Source: an uncultured Collinsella sp. (lineage in GTDB: Bacteria; Actinomycetota; Coriobacteriia; Coriobacteriales; Coriobacteriaceae). Taken from it: a stretch of DNA of 64,000 bases. The DNA lies in the NCBI GenBank assembly GCA_958408685.1, contig CATYLC010000011.1, positions 4,005 to 68,004 on the forward strand, read 5' to 3'. Below the pieces are notes generated by a model that worked only from the letters and a program-made list of their open reading frames with translations, did no database searches and was not told the origin of the DNA. Shown here in pieces: positions 55,180 through 63,213 of the stretch. The position numbers and the translations under genes were made by a program. Positions within the stretch are counted from its first letter, which is position 1; every line of letters begins with the position of its first letter.

Positions 55180-55506
55180 CTAACGAGCATCCACCACATA
55201 GAGGCCAACGCGCACCTGGTGCCACGGGCTGCGCTCGGGAGCAACCTGTTGCACGCGAGCCTCAAATACGTCCTCGTGGCCGTAATACATCATCAAGGAC
55301 AGTGGGCCGACCTCGTTTCCCGGAACATAGCCAAGCTTGGTGTTGCCGTAATAAATCGCAACCGCCTCAGGGTCATGGGGATTATCGCGCTCGGCACACA
55401 GCGTCAGCTTATCGCCCGCTTTAAGATCGCCCAAGACCAAGGCGCCATCGGCATACTGAAATCCTGCAATGTGAAATGACAGAAGAACACGCGAAGGCTC
55501 GTACAT
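55180..55506 (-). CDS. HIRAN-domain protein
   Basis: A 108-residue protein that is essentially one HIRAN domain: FHIAGFQYADGALVLGDLKAGDKLTLCAERDNPHDPEAVAIYYGNTKLGYVPGNEVGPLS includes the conserved ERDNPHDPEAVAIY and KLGYVP motifs. In helicases such as HLTF and Rad5, HIRAN binds 3' single-strand DNA ends; as a stand-alone bacterial protein its role is unknown. GAGGAG precedes the ATG. It is followed by the 59-residue small protein. Confidence 0.88.
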   Translation of the reverse strand: MYEPSRVLLSFHIAGFQYADGALVLGDLKAGDKLTLCAERDNPHDPEAVAIYYGNTKLGYVPGNEVGPLSLMMYYGHEDVFEARVQQVAPERSPWHQVRVGLYVVDAR

Positions 55507-55629
55507 AGCAGCTCCTCTAACAACCGGATAAATCGGCGCTTAACCGTACTGAGAAGCTTACGGGCCCGTGCGGACACGAATTCGCCCCACCCGCGCCTTT
55601 TCGACCGTTTGTCGCTACACCATCTGATT

Positions 55630-57009
55630 CTAATGCACAAACATGCGCACGAACTTGTGCTTCCAGCTTGCGTAAGGAGCATAGCGGAATGGCACGTCCA
55701 GCCACGTTGCCTTGTTCACGATGCTCTTCTTGTGGCTAAACGTATCGAAGCTCTCGCGTCCATGGTACTGCCCCATACCGCTCGCGCCCATGCCGCCAAA
55801 GCCCATATGGCTCGTAGCCAAGTGCATGATCGTGTCGTTGACACAGCCACCGCCAAAGGGCACGTAACGCACGAAGCGCTGCTGAACTGCGCGATCCTGA
55901 CTAAAGATATACAGGGCCAGCGGCGTCGGACGATCCGTAATAAACGCTTCGGCCTCGTCTAGGCTCTCAAACGTCAGCACCGGCAAGATGGGACCGAAGA
56001 TCTCCTCCTGCATCACGGCGTCATCGGGGGTCACGCCGTCCAAAATCGTCGGCTCAATCTTGAGCGATGACTCGCGCGCCGTGCCTCCCAGCACGACCTT
56101 ATCGGGATCGATCAGCCCGCGCACGCGCGCAAAATGCTTAGCATTGACGATATGCCCGCAATCCTCGTTATCGAGCGGATGCTCGCCAAACATACGGCGG
56201 ACCTCTTCCTTGATGAGGCCCAGCAGCTCGTCGTGCACGCGCGTATCGACCAGCAGGTAGTCGGGCGCCACGCAGGTCTGCCCCACGTTGAGCCATTTGC
56301 CAAAGGCGATACGCCGTGCCGCGACCTTCAAATTTGCCGTCGCATCCACGATGCAGGGGCTCTTTCCGCCCAGCTCAAGCGTCACGGGCGTAAGGTTTTT
56401 ACTTGCGCGCTCCATGACGAGTTTGCCGACCGGAACGCTACCGGTAAAGAAGATCTTGTCCCAGCACTCATCGAGCAGCGCTTCGTTTTCGGCGCGCCCG
56501 CCCTCGACAACCGTCACCAGGCACGGATCAAATGCCTCTTCACAGATTTGCTTGAGCACCGCGCTCGATGCCGGAGCATAGGCACTCGGCTTGATGACCA
56601 CGGTATTGCCCGCGGCAAGGGCGCCGGCGAGCGGCTCGAGTGTTAGCAAAAACGGGTAGTTCCACGGAGCCATGATGAGCGTGACGCCATAGGGCACGGC
56701 TTGCGTTTTGCACACGCTCACGGCGTTAGCGAGATCGCACGGACGCAGGCGCGGACGACTCCATCGAGCCACGTGAGCGATCTGATGTCGAATCTCGGAA
56801 AGCGACGTACCAATCTCGCACATATAGGCCTCGTCATGCGACTTCCCCAAATCGGTCTTGAGCGCATGGGCGATATCGGCCTCGTGGGCCCGCACCGCAT
56901 CGCGTAAACTCACGAGCGCGCGACGTCGAGCATCGACATCAAACGTGGCGTGCGTCTTAAAGTAGGCGCGCTGATCGCCGACGATGCGCGCAATTTCCTC
57001 GGTGTTCAT
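55630..57009 (-). CDS. Aldehyde dehydrogenase
   Basis: A 459-residue class 3-like aldehyde dehydrogenase. Cofactor site (MAPWNYPFLLTLEPLAGALAAGN), LELGGKSPCIV (general-base Glu), GQTCVAPDY (catalytic Cys near 245), IFGPILPV and the end RESFDTFSHKKSIV are present. It is membrane-tail-free. The ATG has GGAGGG upstream, overlapping the stop of the iron-ADH gene, so the two form an operon and probably interconvert an aldehyde with its alcohol and acid. The substrate (aliphatic or aromatic aldehyde) is open. Confidence 0.9.
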   Translation of the reverse strand: MNTEEIARIVGDQRAYFKTHATFDVDARRRALVSLRDAVRAHEADIAHALKTDLGKSHDEAYMCEIGTSLSEIRHQIAHVARWSRPRLRPCDLANAVSVCKTQAVPYGVTLIMAPWNYPFLLTLEPLAGALAAGNTVVIKPSAYAPASSAVLKQICEEAFDPCLVTVVEGGRAENEALLDECWDKIFFTGSVPVGKLVMERASKNLTPVTLELGGKSPCIVDATANLKVAARRIAFGKWLNVGQTCVAPDYLLVDTRVHDELLGLIKEEVRRMFGEHPLDNEDCGHIVNAKHFARVRGLIDPDKVVLGGTARESSLKIEPTILDGVTPDDAVMQEEIFGPILPVLTFESLDEAEAFITDRPTPLALYIFSQDRAVQQRFVRYVPFGGGCVNDTIMHLATSHMGFGGMGASGMGQYHGRESFDTFSHKKSIVNKATWLDVPFRYAPYASWKHKFVRMFVH

Positions 57010-57017
57010 GGACCCTC

Positions 57018-58238
57018 CTAGTTCTCGTCCTCAAACATACCACCCGCGACGACCTCGTACATATGCTCGAGCTCCAATCGGGCCATCAAAAGCGGAACGG
57101 GGTACAGCGGATTGGCCTCGGCATCGGCATGTGCCGCCATCTGCGGAATGTCGGAGCGGCGAATGCCCGCCACATATTTGGGAATGTCCAAGGCGGCGTT
57201 CATTCGATCGACCCAATCGATAAAGACCTCGGCCGCCAGGCTGTCCTGCGCGGTCACCGGCGCGATGCCGGCCATGCGGGCGAGATCGGCGAGCTTAGGA
57301 GCAGCAGCTTCGCCATAGGCGCGAAGCATATGCGGCAGGATGATAGCGTTGGCCAAGCCGTGCGGAATCCCGTAACGCCCGCCCAGGCTGTGTGCGATGG
57401 CATGAACGTATCCAACATAGGAGCGCGTAAAGGCAACACCCGCCTTATACGCCGCCGAAAGCATATTCCGACGCGCACGCATGTCGTCGCCATGTTCATA
57501 GGCCTCGAGCAAATTGTCGTGGATGAGCTGCACCGCCTGTCGCGCCATCTTGCGCGTATAGGGCGTAGTACTTCGCCCGATAAACGCCTCGACGGCATGC
57601 GTCAGGGCGTCCATGCCCGTCTGCCCCGTAATGGAGGCGGGCAGACCGCGCGTAAACTCGGGGTCGTGCACCGCAAAGCGCGGGATAAGCACAAAGTCGT
57701 TAATGGGGTACTTGTAGTGCGTCTCGTCATCGGTAATTACCGCCGCAAGCGTGACCTCGCTTCCCGTGCCTGCCGTGGTGGGAACGGCGATGAGCAGCGG
57801 CAGACGACGATGAATCCGCAGCAGCCCGCGCATCTTGTTGATGGGCTTGTTTGGCTGCGCGATACGTGCTCCCACGCCCTTGGCACAGTCCATGGCCGAG
57901 CCACCGCCAAAGCCGATAATGGCCTGGCAGGCGCGCTCTCGATACAGGGACGCCGCTTCTTCCACGTTTGAGACCGTGGGGTTCGCACGCGTTTCGGCAT
58001 AGACCGTAACGCCAATCCCCTGAGCCGTAAGCGCACGCTCGAGTGATGCCGTGAGCCCCAAACGTGCAATACCAGGGTCTGTCACGATAAGGACCTTCTG
58101 GATCGAGCGCTTTTGAAGCACCGCGGGCACATCCTCAGCATGCTCCAGAATGCGTGGCTCGGTATAGGGCAGCACCGGCAATGCGATGCGAAAAACCGTT
58201 TGATACGTTCGGCACCAGGCGCGGCGGGCTAGATGCAT
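57018..58238 (-). CDS. Iron-containing alcohol dehydrogenase
   Basis: A 406-residue type III (iron-dependent) alcohol dehydrogenase. NAD site GFGGGSAMDCAKGVG near 117-131, PTTAGTGSEVT, and the iron ligands in MDALTHAVEAF and HAIAHSLGGRYGIPHGLANAI fit the family. An N-terminal extension of about 20 residues is Arg-rich. GGGAG sits six bases before the ATG. It is the first gene of the ADH-ALDH operon. The palindrome upstream may be its operator. Confidence 0.9.
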   Translation of the reverse strand: MHLARRAWCRTYQTVFRIALPVLPYTEPRILEHAEDVPAVLQKRSIQKVLIVTDPGIARLGLTASLERALTAQGIGVTVYAETRANPTVSNVEEAASLYRERACQAIIGFGGGSAMDCAKGVGARIAQPNKPINKMRGLLRIHRRLPLLIAVPTTAGTGSEVTLAAVITDDETHYKYPINDFVLIPRFAVHDPEFTRGLPASITGQTGMDALTHAVEAFIGRSTTPYTRKMARQAVQLIHDNLLEAYEHGDDMRARRNMLSAAYKAGVAFTRSYVGYVHAIAHSLGGRYGIPHGLANAIILPHMLRAYGEAAAPKLADLARMAGIAPVTAQDSLAAEVFIDWVDRMNAALDIPKYVAGIRRSDIPQMAAHADAEANPLYPVPLLMARLELEHMYEVVAGGMFEDEN

Positions 58239-58256
58239 AAAGGAAACTCCCTCATT

Positions 58257-58272
58257 TGTTGATTGGTCAACA
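58257..58272. promoter_or_regulatory. Operator-like palindrome upstream of the ADH gene
   Basis: TGTTGATTGGTCAACA is a perfect inverted repeat (TGTTGA-TTGG-TCAACA) 18 bases before the ATG. A related TTAATCAATCAAC lies at 58323-58335. This spacing and form suggest a MarR- or TetR-type repressor site, though no regulator gene adjoins. Confidence 0.5.
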
Positions 58273-58494
58273 TTTGCTCGACCGATTGTACTCAGCGGCG
58301 GTCAAAGACGGCCTGCCAATCGTTAATCAATCAACATCTTCATATCTCAAAATTGTTTTATTAAAAATCATTCCTAATAGGCTTCACATTTGGTTGCATT
58401 TATGGATAATAGAACCCGTCAAGACGCACGTCCGGAGAGGGCCCTTACGGGACCGGACGAGCGCGCCATCGCCATCGATCGAAAGGATCGAATC

Positions 58495-59055
58495 ATGAAG
58501 TTTGTTTGCCCCGTTTGCGGTTATGTGGAAGAGTTCGACGGCGACCAGCTGCCCGAGGATTTTAAGTGCCCCCAGTGCGGCGTTCCCGGTTCTCGCTTTC
58601 TGAAGCAGGAGGAGGGCCAGCTCGAGTGGGCTGCCGAGCACGTCGTGGGCGTCGCCAAGATGGAGGGCGTCTCCGAGGACATCGTTGCCGACCTGCGCGC
58701 CAACTTTGAGGGCGAGTGCTCCGAGGTCGGTATGTACCTGGCCATGGCTCGCGTCGCTCATCGCGAGGGCTATCCCGAGATCGGCCTGTACTGGGAGAAG
58801 GCTGCCCACGAGGAGGCCGAGCATGCCGCCAAGTTCGCCGAGCTCCTGGGCGAGGTCGTGACCGACTCCACCAAGAAGAACCTCGAGATGCGCGTTGAGG
58901 CCGAGAACGGCGCCACCGCCGGCAAGACCGATCTTGCTAAGCGCGCCAAGGCCGCTGGCCTCGATGCCATCCACGACACCGTGCACGAGATGGCTCGCGA
59001 CGAGGCCCGCCACGGCAAGGCTTTCGCCGGCCTGCTCAAGCGCTACTTTGGCTAA
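58495..59055 (+). CDS. Rubrerythrin-family protein with N-terminal rubredoxin domain
   Basis: A 186-residue protein. A rubredoxin-like iron site (CPVCGY...CPQCG, residues 5-27) precedes a four-helix di-iron domain (NFEGECSEVGMYLAMARVA, EKAAHEEAEHAAKFAELLG, HEMARDEARHGKAFAGLL). This order is the reverse of classical rubrerythrin (di-iron first) and matches reverse rubrerythrin, an NADH-linked peroxide reductase of anaerobes. The ATG at 58495 has GAAAGGA upstream; the frame extends to 58390 but is not conserved. Its codon use is strongly biased, suggesting high expression. Confidence 0.92.
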   Translation: MKFVCPVCGYVEEFDGDQLPEDFKCPQCGVPGSRFLKQEEGQLEWAAEHVVGVAKMEGVSEDIVADLRANFEGECSEVGMYLAMARVAHREGYPEIGLYWEKAAHEEAEHAAKFAELLGEVVTDSTKKNLEMRVEAENGATAGKTDLAKRAKAAGLDAIHDTVHEMARDEARHGKAFAGLLKRYFG

Positions 59056-59089
59056 GCCAACCGCCTGAGACATAACCTCAAGCTCGATG

Positions 59090-59120
59090 AGGCCCGGACC
59101 GTATTGGTTCGGGCCTTTTT
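59090..59120 (+). terminator. Terminator of the rubrerythrin gene
   Basis: GGCCCGGACC pairs with GGTTCGGGCC around six bases, followed by TTTTT. Confidence 0.88.
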
Positions 59121-59186
59121 CGTGCCTCACGAACTTGTTAACGCCCTGAAATAGGACCGCCTTCGGCATCGGCTTCTCGTCAAAAA

Positions 59187-59309
59187 CTAAGTGAGTAGAC
59201 TTTTTGGAACTTGCCGAGCACACCACCCATATTGCTTTATAAAGCCGCAGGTAAATGACTTGTTGCAAAACGGCTTGGTCGCCAAAGTGCTAAAAGCCTA
59301 CTCACTTAG
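59187..59309. repeat. 123-bp inverted repeat element, copy B
   Basis: Same ends as copy A (CTAAGTGAGTAGACTTTTT and CTACTCACTTAG), and CCGCAGGTA again at element position 59. It lies 66 bases after the rubrerythrin terminator. The stop codon of the minus-strand gene at 59298-60425 falls inside it, in the sequence that reads LSE-stop. Confidence 0.9.
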
Positions 59310-60425
59310 AACCGCAGCCGTCCACGATCGAGCCATTTTGTGTCTAGCGGGCATCTTTCCGTCGATTACTCCCAATTTTGTCCAGTCAACGAATAGTTCA
59401 GACCGGAGTAATGCCTCAGCCCTTTGCTCATCTGAGCTTTTATCACGATATTCAGCATCGAGCATCCTGCATACGGCCTTAACGATCGCGCGGAATCTAT
59501 CCTCATCCGATATCTGTCTGTGTGTCAGGAGAAGCACATCGTAGCCCATGGCCTGAAGGGCCGTCATGCGGTCAGCGTCACGCAAGCCATCCCCTGCGCG
59601 TCCGTGCGAGGCCTTTCCCTGACATTCAATGGCCACCTGTCGCCTACCGTCCGGTGAAGAAAGAAGTAGGTCGATATATACACGGGACTTTCCCACAATC
59701 GCTCGAGCACTTGTGCCTAGCATCACTTCAACATTAAGCTCTATGTCGCAAAAACCTTCGCCTCCCAGGGATCGCGGCAGTGCAAGTAGCAAATACGCCT
59801 CGACCTCAAAAGGCGACGCGGCACCCAATGGAACGAATTGCGATACCGCCATAAATCTATTGCCGTAACGCATCCCGCAAACATCTGAACAAAAACGGTC
59901 AAGGTCTCTGCCCAAAACCAAAGCGTCTCGACGCCATAAATTTGAAGCGGTGCCGTCCTCGGACGGGCAGCGCACCCAACCCAACGTCGTCGAAATCGCG
60001 CCCGAATCAATTGCACGCGTAAGCTCCGCCTCAAGTGCCGCCGGCAGAGCACACACCGCAAACAGGCCGCACATCTCCGCCAACACAAAAAGAAGCTGAA
60101 GATCCGTCAGATGCCGCGACATGATGAATGCCGTCAGTAGAGGAGACGTAATCAAAAATCCATGCTCCGTTTCCAGCACGGATTCCCTGGGGGGCTCACC
60201 AAGGAACAGCCGCTGCCTAATGCTGGTAGGACAAGTCCGTTTGTTTCTCGTCTGAACCAATGTATACAACGGAAAACCGAGCGCGACCGCAGCCGTCGGG
60301 TTGCGGGCGAGATCATATCGCTGCCGGTCTTCTTCCGGTCGTGGAAGCGGCGGACACAGAGCGCGGACCTGAGGGGGCAAACGCCAGTACCTAAAAGCCG
60401 ATATGTCACAAAGTAGATCTTTCAT
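59298..60425 (-). CDS. Protein with C-terminal PD-(D/E)XK-like domain
   Basis: A 375-residue protein of unknown function. The N-terminal 200 residues are Arg/Leu-rich and not recognised. Near residues 245-315, RVYIDLLLSS, VAIECQGKASHGR and GYDVLLLTHRQI follow the D...ExK strand order of the Vsr/DUF559 nuclease fold (I see D then E-x-Q rather than E-x-K, so activity is uncertain). It lies between two same-orientation copies of the 123-bp repeat and takes its LSE-stop end from copy B. No clear ribosome site before the ATG at 60425; GTG at 60431 is an alternative. Confidence 0.62.
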   Translation of the reverse strand: MKDLLCDISAFRYWRLPPQVRALCPPLPRPEEDRQRYDLARNPTAAVALGFPLYTLVQTRNKRTCPTSIRQRLFLGEPPRESVLETEHGFLITSPLLTAFIMSRHLTDLQLLFVLAEMCGLFAVCALPAALEAELTRAIDSGAISTTLGWVRCPSEDGTASNLWRRDALVLGRDLDRFCSDVCGMRYGNRFMAVSQFVPLGAASPFEVEAYLLLALPRSLGGEGFCDIELNVEVMLGTSARAIVGKSRVYIDLLLSSPDGRRQVAIECQGKASHGRAGDGLRDADRMTALQAMGYDVLLLTHRQISDEDRFRAIVKAVCRMLDAEYRDKSSDEQRAEALLRSELFVDWTKLGVIDGKMPARHKMARSWTAAVLSE

Positions 60426-60606
60426 AGGCACAGGAAAACACGAATTTCAACCCAGTCAGTCACGCATTGGCGCGAACGCGCCAAAAATGGTGCCGAACGG
60501 ACTGCCAAGTTTTCAACAGCCCTCCCCAACTGGCCAAAAGCTTGCCGAGAGCTGGACGAAGTTCTGTTGAAAACCCCATTTTTTTCTCATGCAGAAGCTT
60601 TGCGCG

Positions 60607-60729
60607 ACAAGTGAGTAGACTTTTTTGAACATCCCGAGCAGCCCGGTCATCCTGCTTTTCAAAACCGCAGGTAGATAGCTTGTTACAAAACTGCCTGGTC
60701 GCCAAAGTTCCAAAAGCCTACTCACTTAG
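60607..60729. repeat. 123-bp inverted repeat element, copy C
   Basis: Left end ACAAGTGAGTAGACTTTTT (two changed bases), right end CTACTCACTTAG, CCGCAGGTA at element position 59. Of the three it is closest to copy B. The pdxR stop codon at 60718-60720 falls inside it, again reading LSE-stop. Confidence 0.9.
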
Positions 60730-62157
60730 GTTGCAGAGTGCTCCCATTAGCTGCGATTCCAAGGTATTTAGCGCTTTTGGACTCAAATCGTCATACTGAA
60801 CAAGAATTTGACTTGAGTTTTCAGGGACAGATGCGCCATCGGCACACCAATAACAGTCACTGATATCGACAAAAGGGATACTCGAGCGCGTGAGGGCCCG
60901 CACAAAAGAGCTTCCGCCCGCTCCACGCTCCGCAACCACGATACAGTAAAGGCCCGCGTCTGCATGCTCGATCGAGACCTCTCCTGCCGGAAATACCTTC
61001 CGCACAAGCGCCATCAGGCCATCACGCGCCTCGCGAGCACGAACGCGCACGCGGTTCACATGTCGCTCGTAATCACCCGATTCCAGCAAACGCGCCAAAG
61101 CGACCTGATCAACAGAGCTCACCGACGAGGCGTAGAAACCAAGGTTGCGCCTAAACCGCTCCATTAACTCATCGGGCAACACCATGTACGCCAAACGCAA
61201 CGCCGATGAAAGGCTCTTCGAAAACGTGTTGGTGTAGATAACCGACTGGGCGGCATCGATCGACGCGAGCGCGGGAATCGGCTTCCCGGCAAGGCGAAAC
61301 TCACAATCAAAGTCATCTTCGATGAGATACCGACCTGGTCGCTCGGCGGCCCAGCTCAGAAGCGCATAGCGCCGCGCAATGCTCGTCACAAGGCCGGTCG
61401 GATACTGATGGGACGGCATCAGATGAAGTACATCGGTCCCGGTTTTCTGCAGAGCGCTCAAGTCCACGCCCTCATCATCCAACGGGATATGTCGAACTTT
61501 GCAGCCCATAGCCTGATAGATGCGCGTCAGACGTAAATAGCCCGGGTCCTCAACGGCATACACCTTGTCAGCGCCAAGCAACTGAACCAACATGGTATCG
61601 AGCAGCTGGGCGCCCGCGCCGATAACAATGTTATTGGGATCGACATTCATGCCCCTTGTCCCACGCAGGTGGTGAGCAATTGCGCGTCGCAGCCGAGCGG
61701 TGCCCTGCGCCGGTGCGGGCGAAAAGATTTCGCGCTCATCTTCGGATGCCAGCGTCGCCCGTAGTGCGCTTTGCCAAAGCCGCGCCGCCTCCAAAGCGGA
61801 AGGAGAAAGTGCATCGAATCGCTCGACCTGTCCGTTGACATCATGCGCGCTGGGACCCGCAGAGGCGGCATCTCGGTCGATGCCCTCCGCAGCCGAAGCC
61901 AAAACCGGTGCATCCGGAAGCTCGCAAGCGTAGTAGCCACGACGCGGCATTGAGCAAATATAGCCCTCGGCAAGTAACTGGCTATATGCATTCTCGATGG
62001 TAATGACACTGATTCCCAGATGACTGGCAAAGGCGCGCTTAGACGGAAGATGCTCCCCCGCCGCAATACGTCCAGCAACAATATCATCTCGAATTTTCTG
62101 GTAAACATACTCATAAAGCGATGCTTCGCCGCGTTTTTCCAAATTGTAGTCAAGCAT
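60718..62157 (-). CDS. pdxR: PdxR-type MocR regulator of vitamin B6 synthesis
   Basis: A 479-residue GntR/MocR protein: an N-terminal winged helix (residues about 10-80, KRAFASHLGISVITIENAYSQLLAEGYI) joined to a PLP aminotransferase-like domain with the PLP lysine in the TFSKSLS segment and DDFDCEFR. Divergent from pdxS-pdxT, so it is the likely PLP-sensing activator of those genes. The ATG at 62155-62157 has AGGTGAT upstream. The last codons (LSE, stop) lie inside repeat copy C, so the repeat has replaced or supplied the natural end. Confidence 0.9.
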   Translation of the reverse strand: MLDYNLEKRGEASLYEYVYQKIRDDIVAGRIAAGEHLPSKRAFASHLGISVITIENAYSQLLAEGYICSMPRRGYYACELPDAPVLASAAEGIDRDAASAGPSAHDVNGQVERFDALSPSALEAARLWQSALRATLASEDEREIFSPAPAQGTARLRRAIAHHLRGTRGMNVDPNNIVIGAGAQLLDTMLVQLLGADKVYAVEDPGYLRLTRIYQAMGCKVRHIPLDDEGVDLSALQKTGTDVLHLMPSHQYPTGLVTSIARRYALLSWAAERPGRYLIEDDFDCEFRLAGKPIPALASIDAAQSVIYTNTFSKSLSSALRLAYMVLPDELMERFRRNLGFYASSVSSVDQVALARLLESGDYERHVNRVRVRAREARDGLMALVRKVFPAGEVSIEHADAGLYCIVVAERGAGGSSFVRALTRSSIPFVDISDCYWCADGASVPENSSQILVQYDDLSPKALNTLESQLMGALCNLSE

Positions 62158-62168
62158 GAGCCTATCAC

Positions 62169-62214
62169 CTGACCTTATTAAGCCATTCAATCTGGTATTA
62201 GTCTGACCTTGTTA
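62169..62214 (+). promoter_or_regulatory. Direct repeats in the pdxR-pdxS divergent region
   Basis: CTGACCTTATTA (62169-62180) and CTGACCTTGTTA (62203-62214) repeat 34 bases apart, about three helical turns. Direct repeats of this kind are the known binding form for PdxR-type MocR regulators. The second copy lies just upstream of the proposed pdxS promoter. Confidence 0.65.
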
Positions 62215-62219
62215 TTATC

Positions 62220-62247
62220 TTGAAAACTGAGTATTTCGCCATACCCA
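62220..62247 (+). promoter_or_regulatory. Likely pdxS promoter
   Basis: TTGAAA (62220-62225), a 16-base spacer and TACCCA (62242-62247). The -35 box abuts the second direct repeat, which fits activation by PdxR. Confidence 0.45.
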
Positions 62248-62302
62248 GCTCCCCGATAGGATGTTCCGTCAAGCAATGCACATGCCAACCAAGGGAGCAA
62301 CC

Positions 62303-63193
62303 ATGGCAGAACAGACCAGCAAGGCCAATCGCGTCAAACTCAATCGCGAGCTCGCGCAGATGCTCAAGGGCGGCGTCATCATGGACGTCACCACACCCGA
62401 GCAGGCGCGCATCGCCGAGGAGGCAGGCGCCTGCGCCGTCATGGCACTCGAGCGCATTCCGGCCGATATCCGTGCCGCGGGCGGCGTCTCGCGCATGAGC
62501 GACCCCAAGATGATCAAGGGCATCCAGGAGGCCGTCTCCATCCCTGTTATGGCCAAGTGCCGCATCGGCCACATTGTCGAGGCGCAGGTCCTGCAGGCCA
62601 TCGAGATCGACTACATCGATGAGTCCGAGGTTCTCTCCCCTGCCGATGACGTCTATCACATCGACAAGACCCAGTTTGACGTGCCGTTTGTCTGCGGCGC
62701 CCGTGATCTGGGCGAGGCGCTGCGCCGTGTTGCCGAAGGCGCCACGATGATTCGCACCAAGGGTGAGCCGGGTACGGGCGACGTCGTTCAGGCCGTGCGT
62801 CACATGCGCAAGATCCAAAAGCAGATCCGTGACGTTGTTGCCCTGCGCGATGATGAGCTCTTTGAGGCAGCCAAGCAACTGCAGGTTCCGGTCGAGCTGG
62901 TGCGCGAGGTCCATGCCACGGGCAAGCTTCCCGTTGTGAACTTTGCCGCCGGCGGCGTAGCGACCCCTGCCGACGCCGCGCTGATGATGCAACTGGGCGC
63001 CGAGGGCGTCTTTGTCGGCTCGGGCATCTTTAAGAGCGGCGACCCCGCCAAGCGCGCCGCCGCCATCGTCAAGGCCGTGGCAAACTTCACCGATGCCAAG
63101 CTCATCGCCGAGCTTTCGGAGGACCTGGGCGAGGCCATGGTGGGCATCAACGCCGACGAGATCGAAATCATCATGGAGGAGCGCGGACGCTAG
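62303..63193 (+). CDS. pdxS: Pyridoxal 5'-phosphate synthase subunit PdxS
   Basis: A 296-residue (beta/alpha)8 enzyme that makes PLP from ribose 5-phosphate, glyceraldehyde 3-phosphate and ammonia. GGVIMDVTTPEQARIAEEAGA, catalytic Lys in VMAKCRIGH, second Lys in IRTKGEPGTG, and phosphate loop NFAAGGVATPADA are conserved. Ammonia comes from PdxT, encoded 20 bases downstream. The ATG at 62303 has AAGGGAG upstream; the frame to 62261 is not conserved. Confidence 0.97.
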   Translation: MAEQTSKANRVKLNRELAQMLKGGVIMDVTTPEQARIAEEAGACAVMALERIPADIRAAGGVSRMSDPKMIKGIQEAVSIPVMAKCRIGHIVEAQVLQAIEIDYIDESEVLSPADDVYHIDKTQFDVPFVCGARDLGEALRRVAEGATMIRTKGEPGTGDVVQAVRHMRKIQKQIRDVVALRDDELFEAAKQLQVPVELVREVHATGKLPVVNFAAGGVATPADAALMMQLGAEGVFVGSGIFKSGDPAKRAAAIVKAVANFTDAKLIAELSEDLGEAMVGINADEIEIIMEERGR

Positions 63194-63213
63194 TCCGGCA
63201 GAAAGGATCGCAC

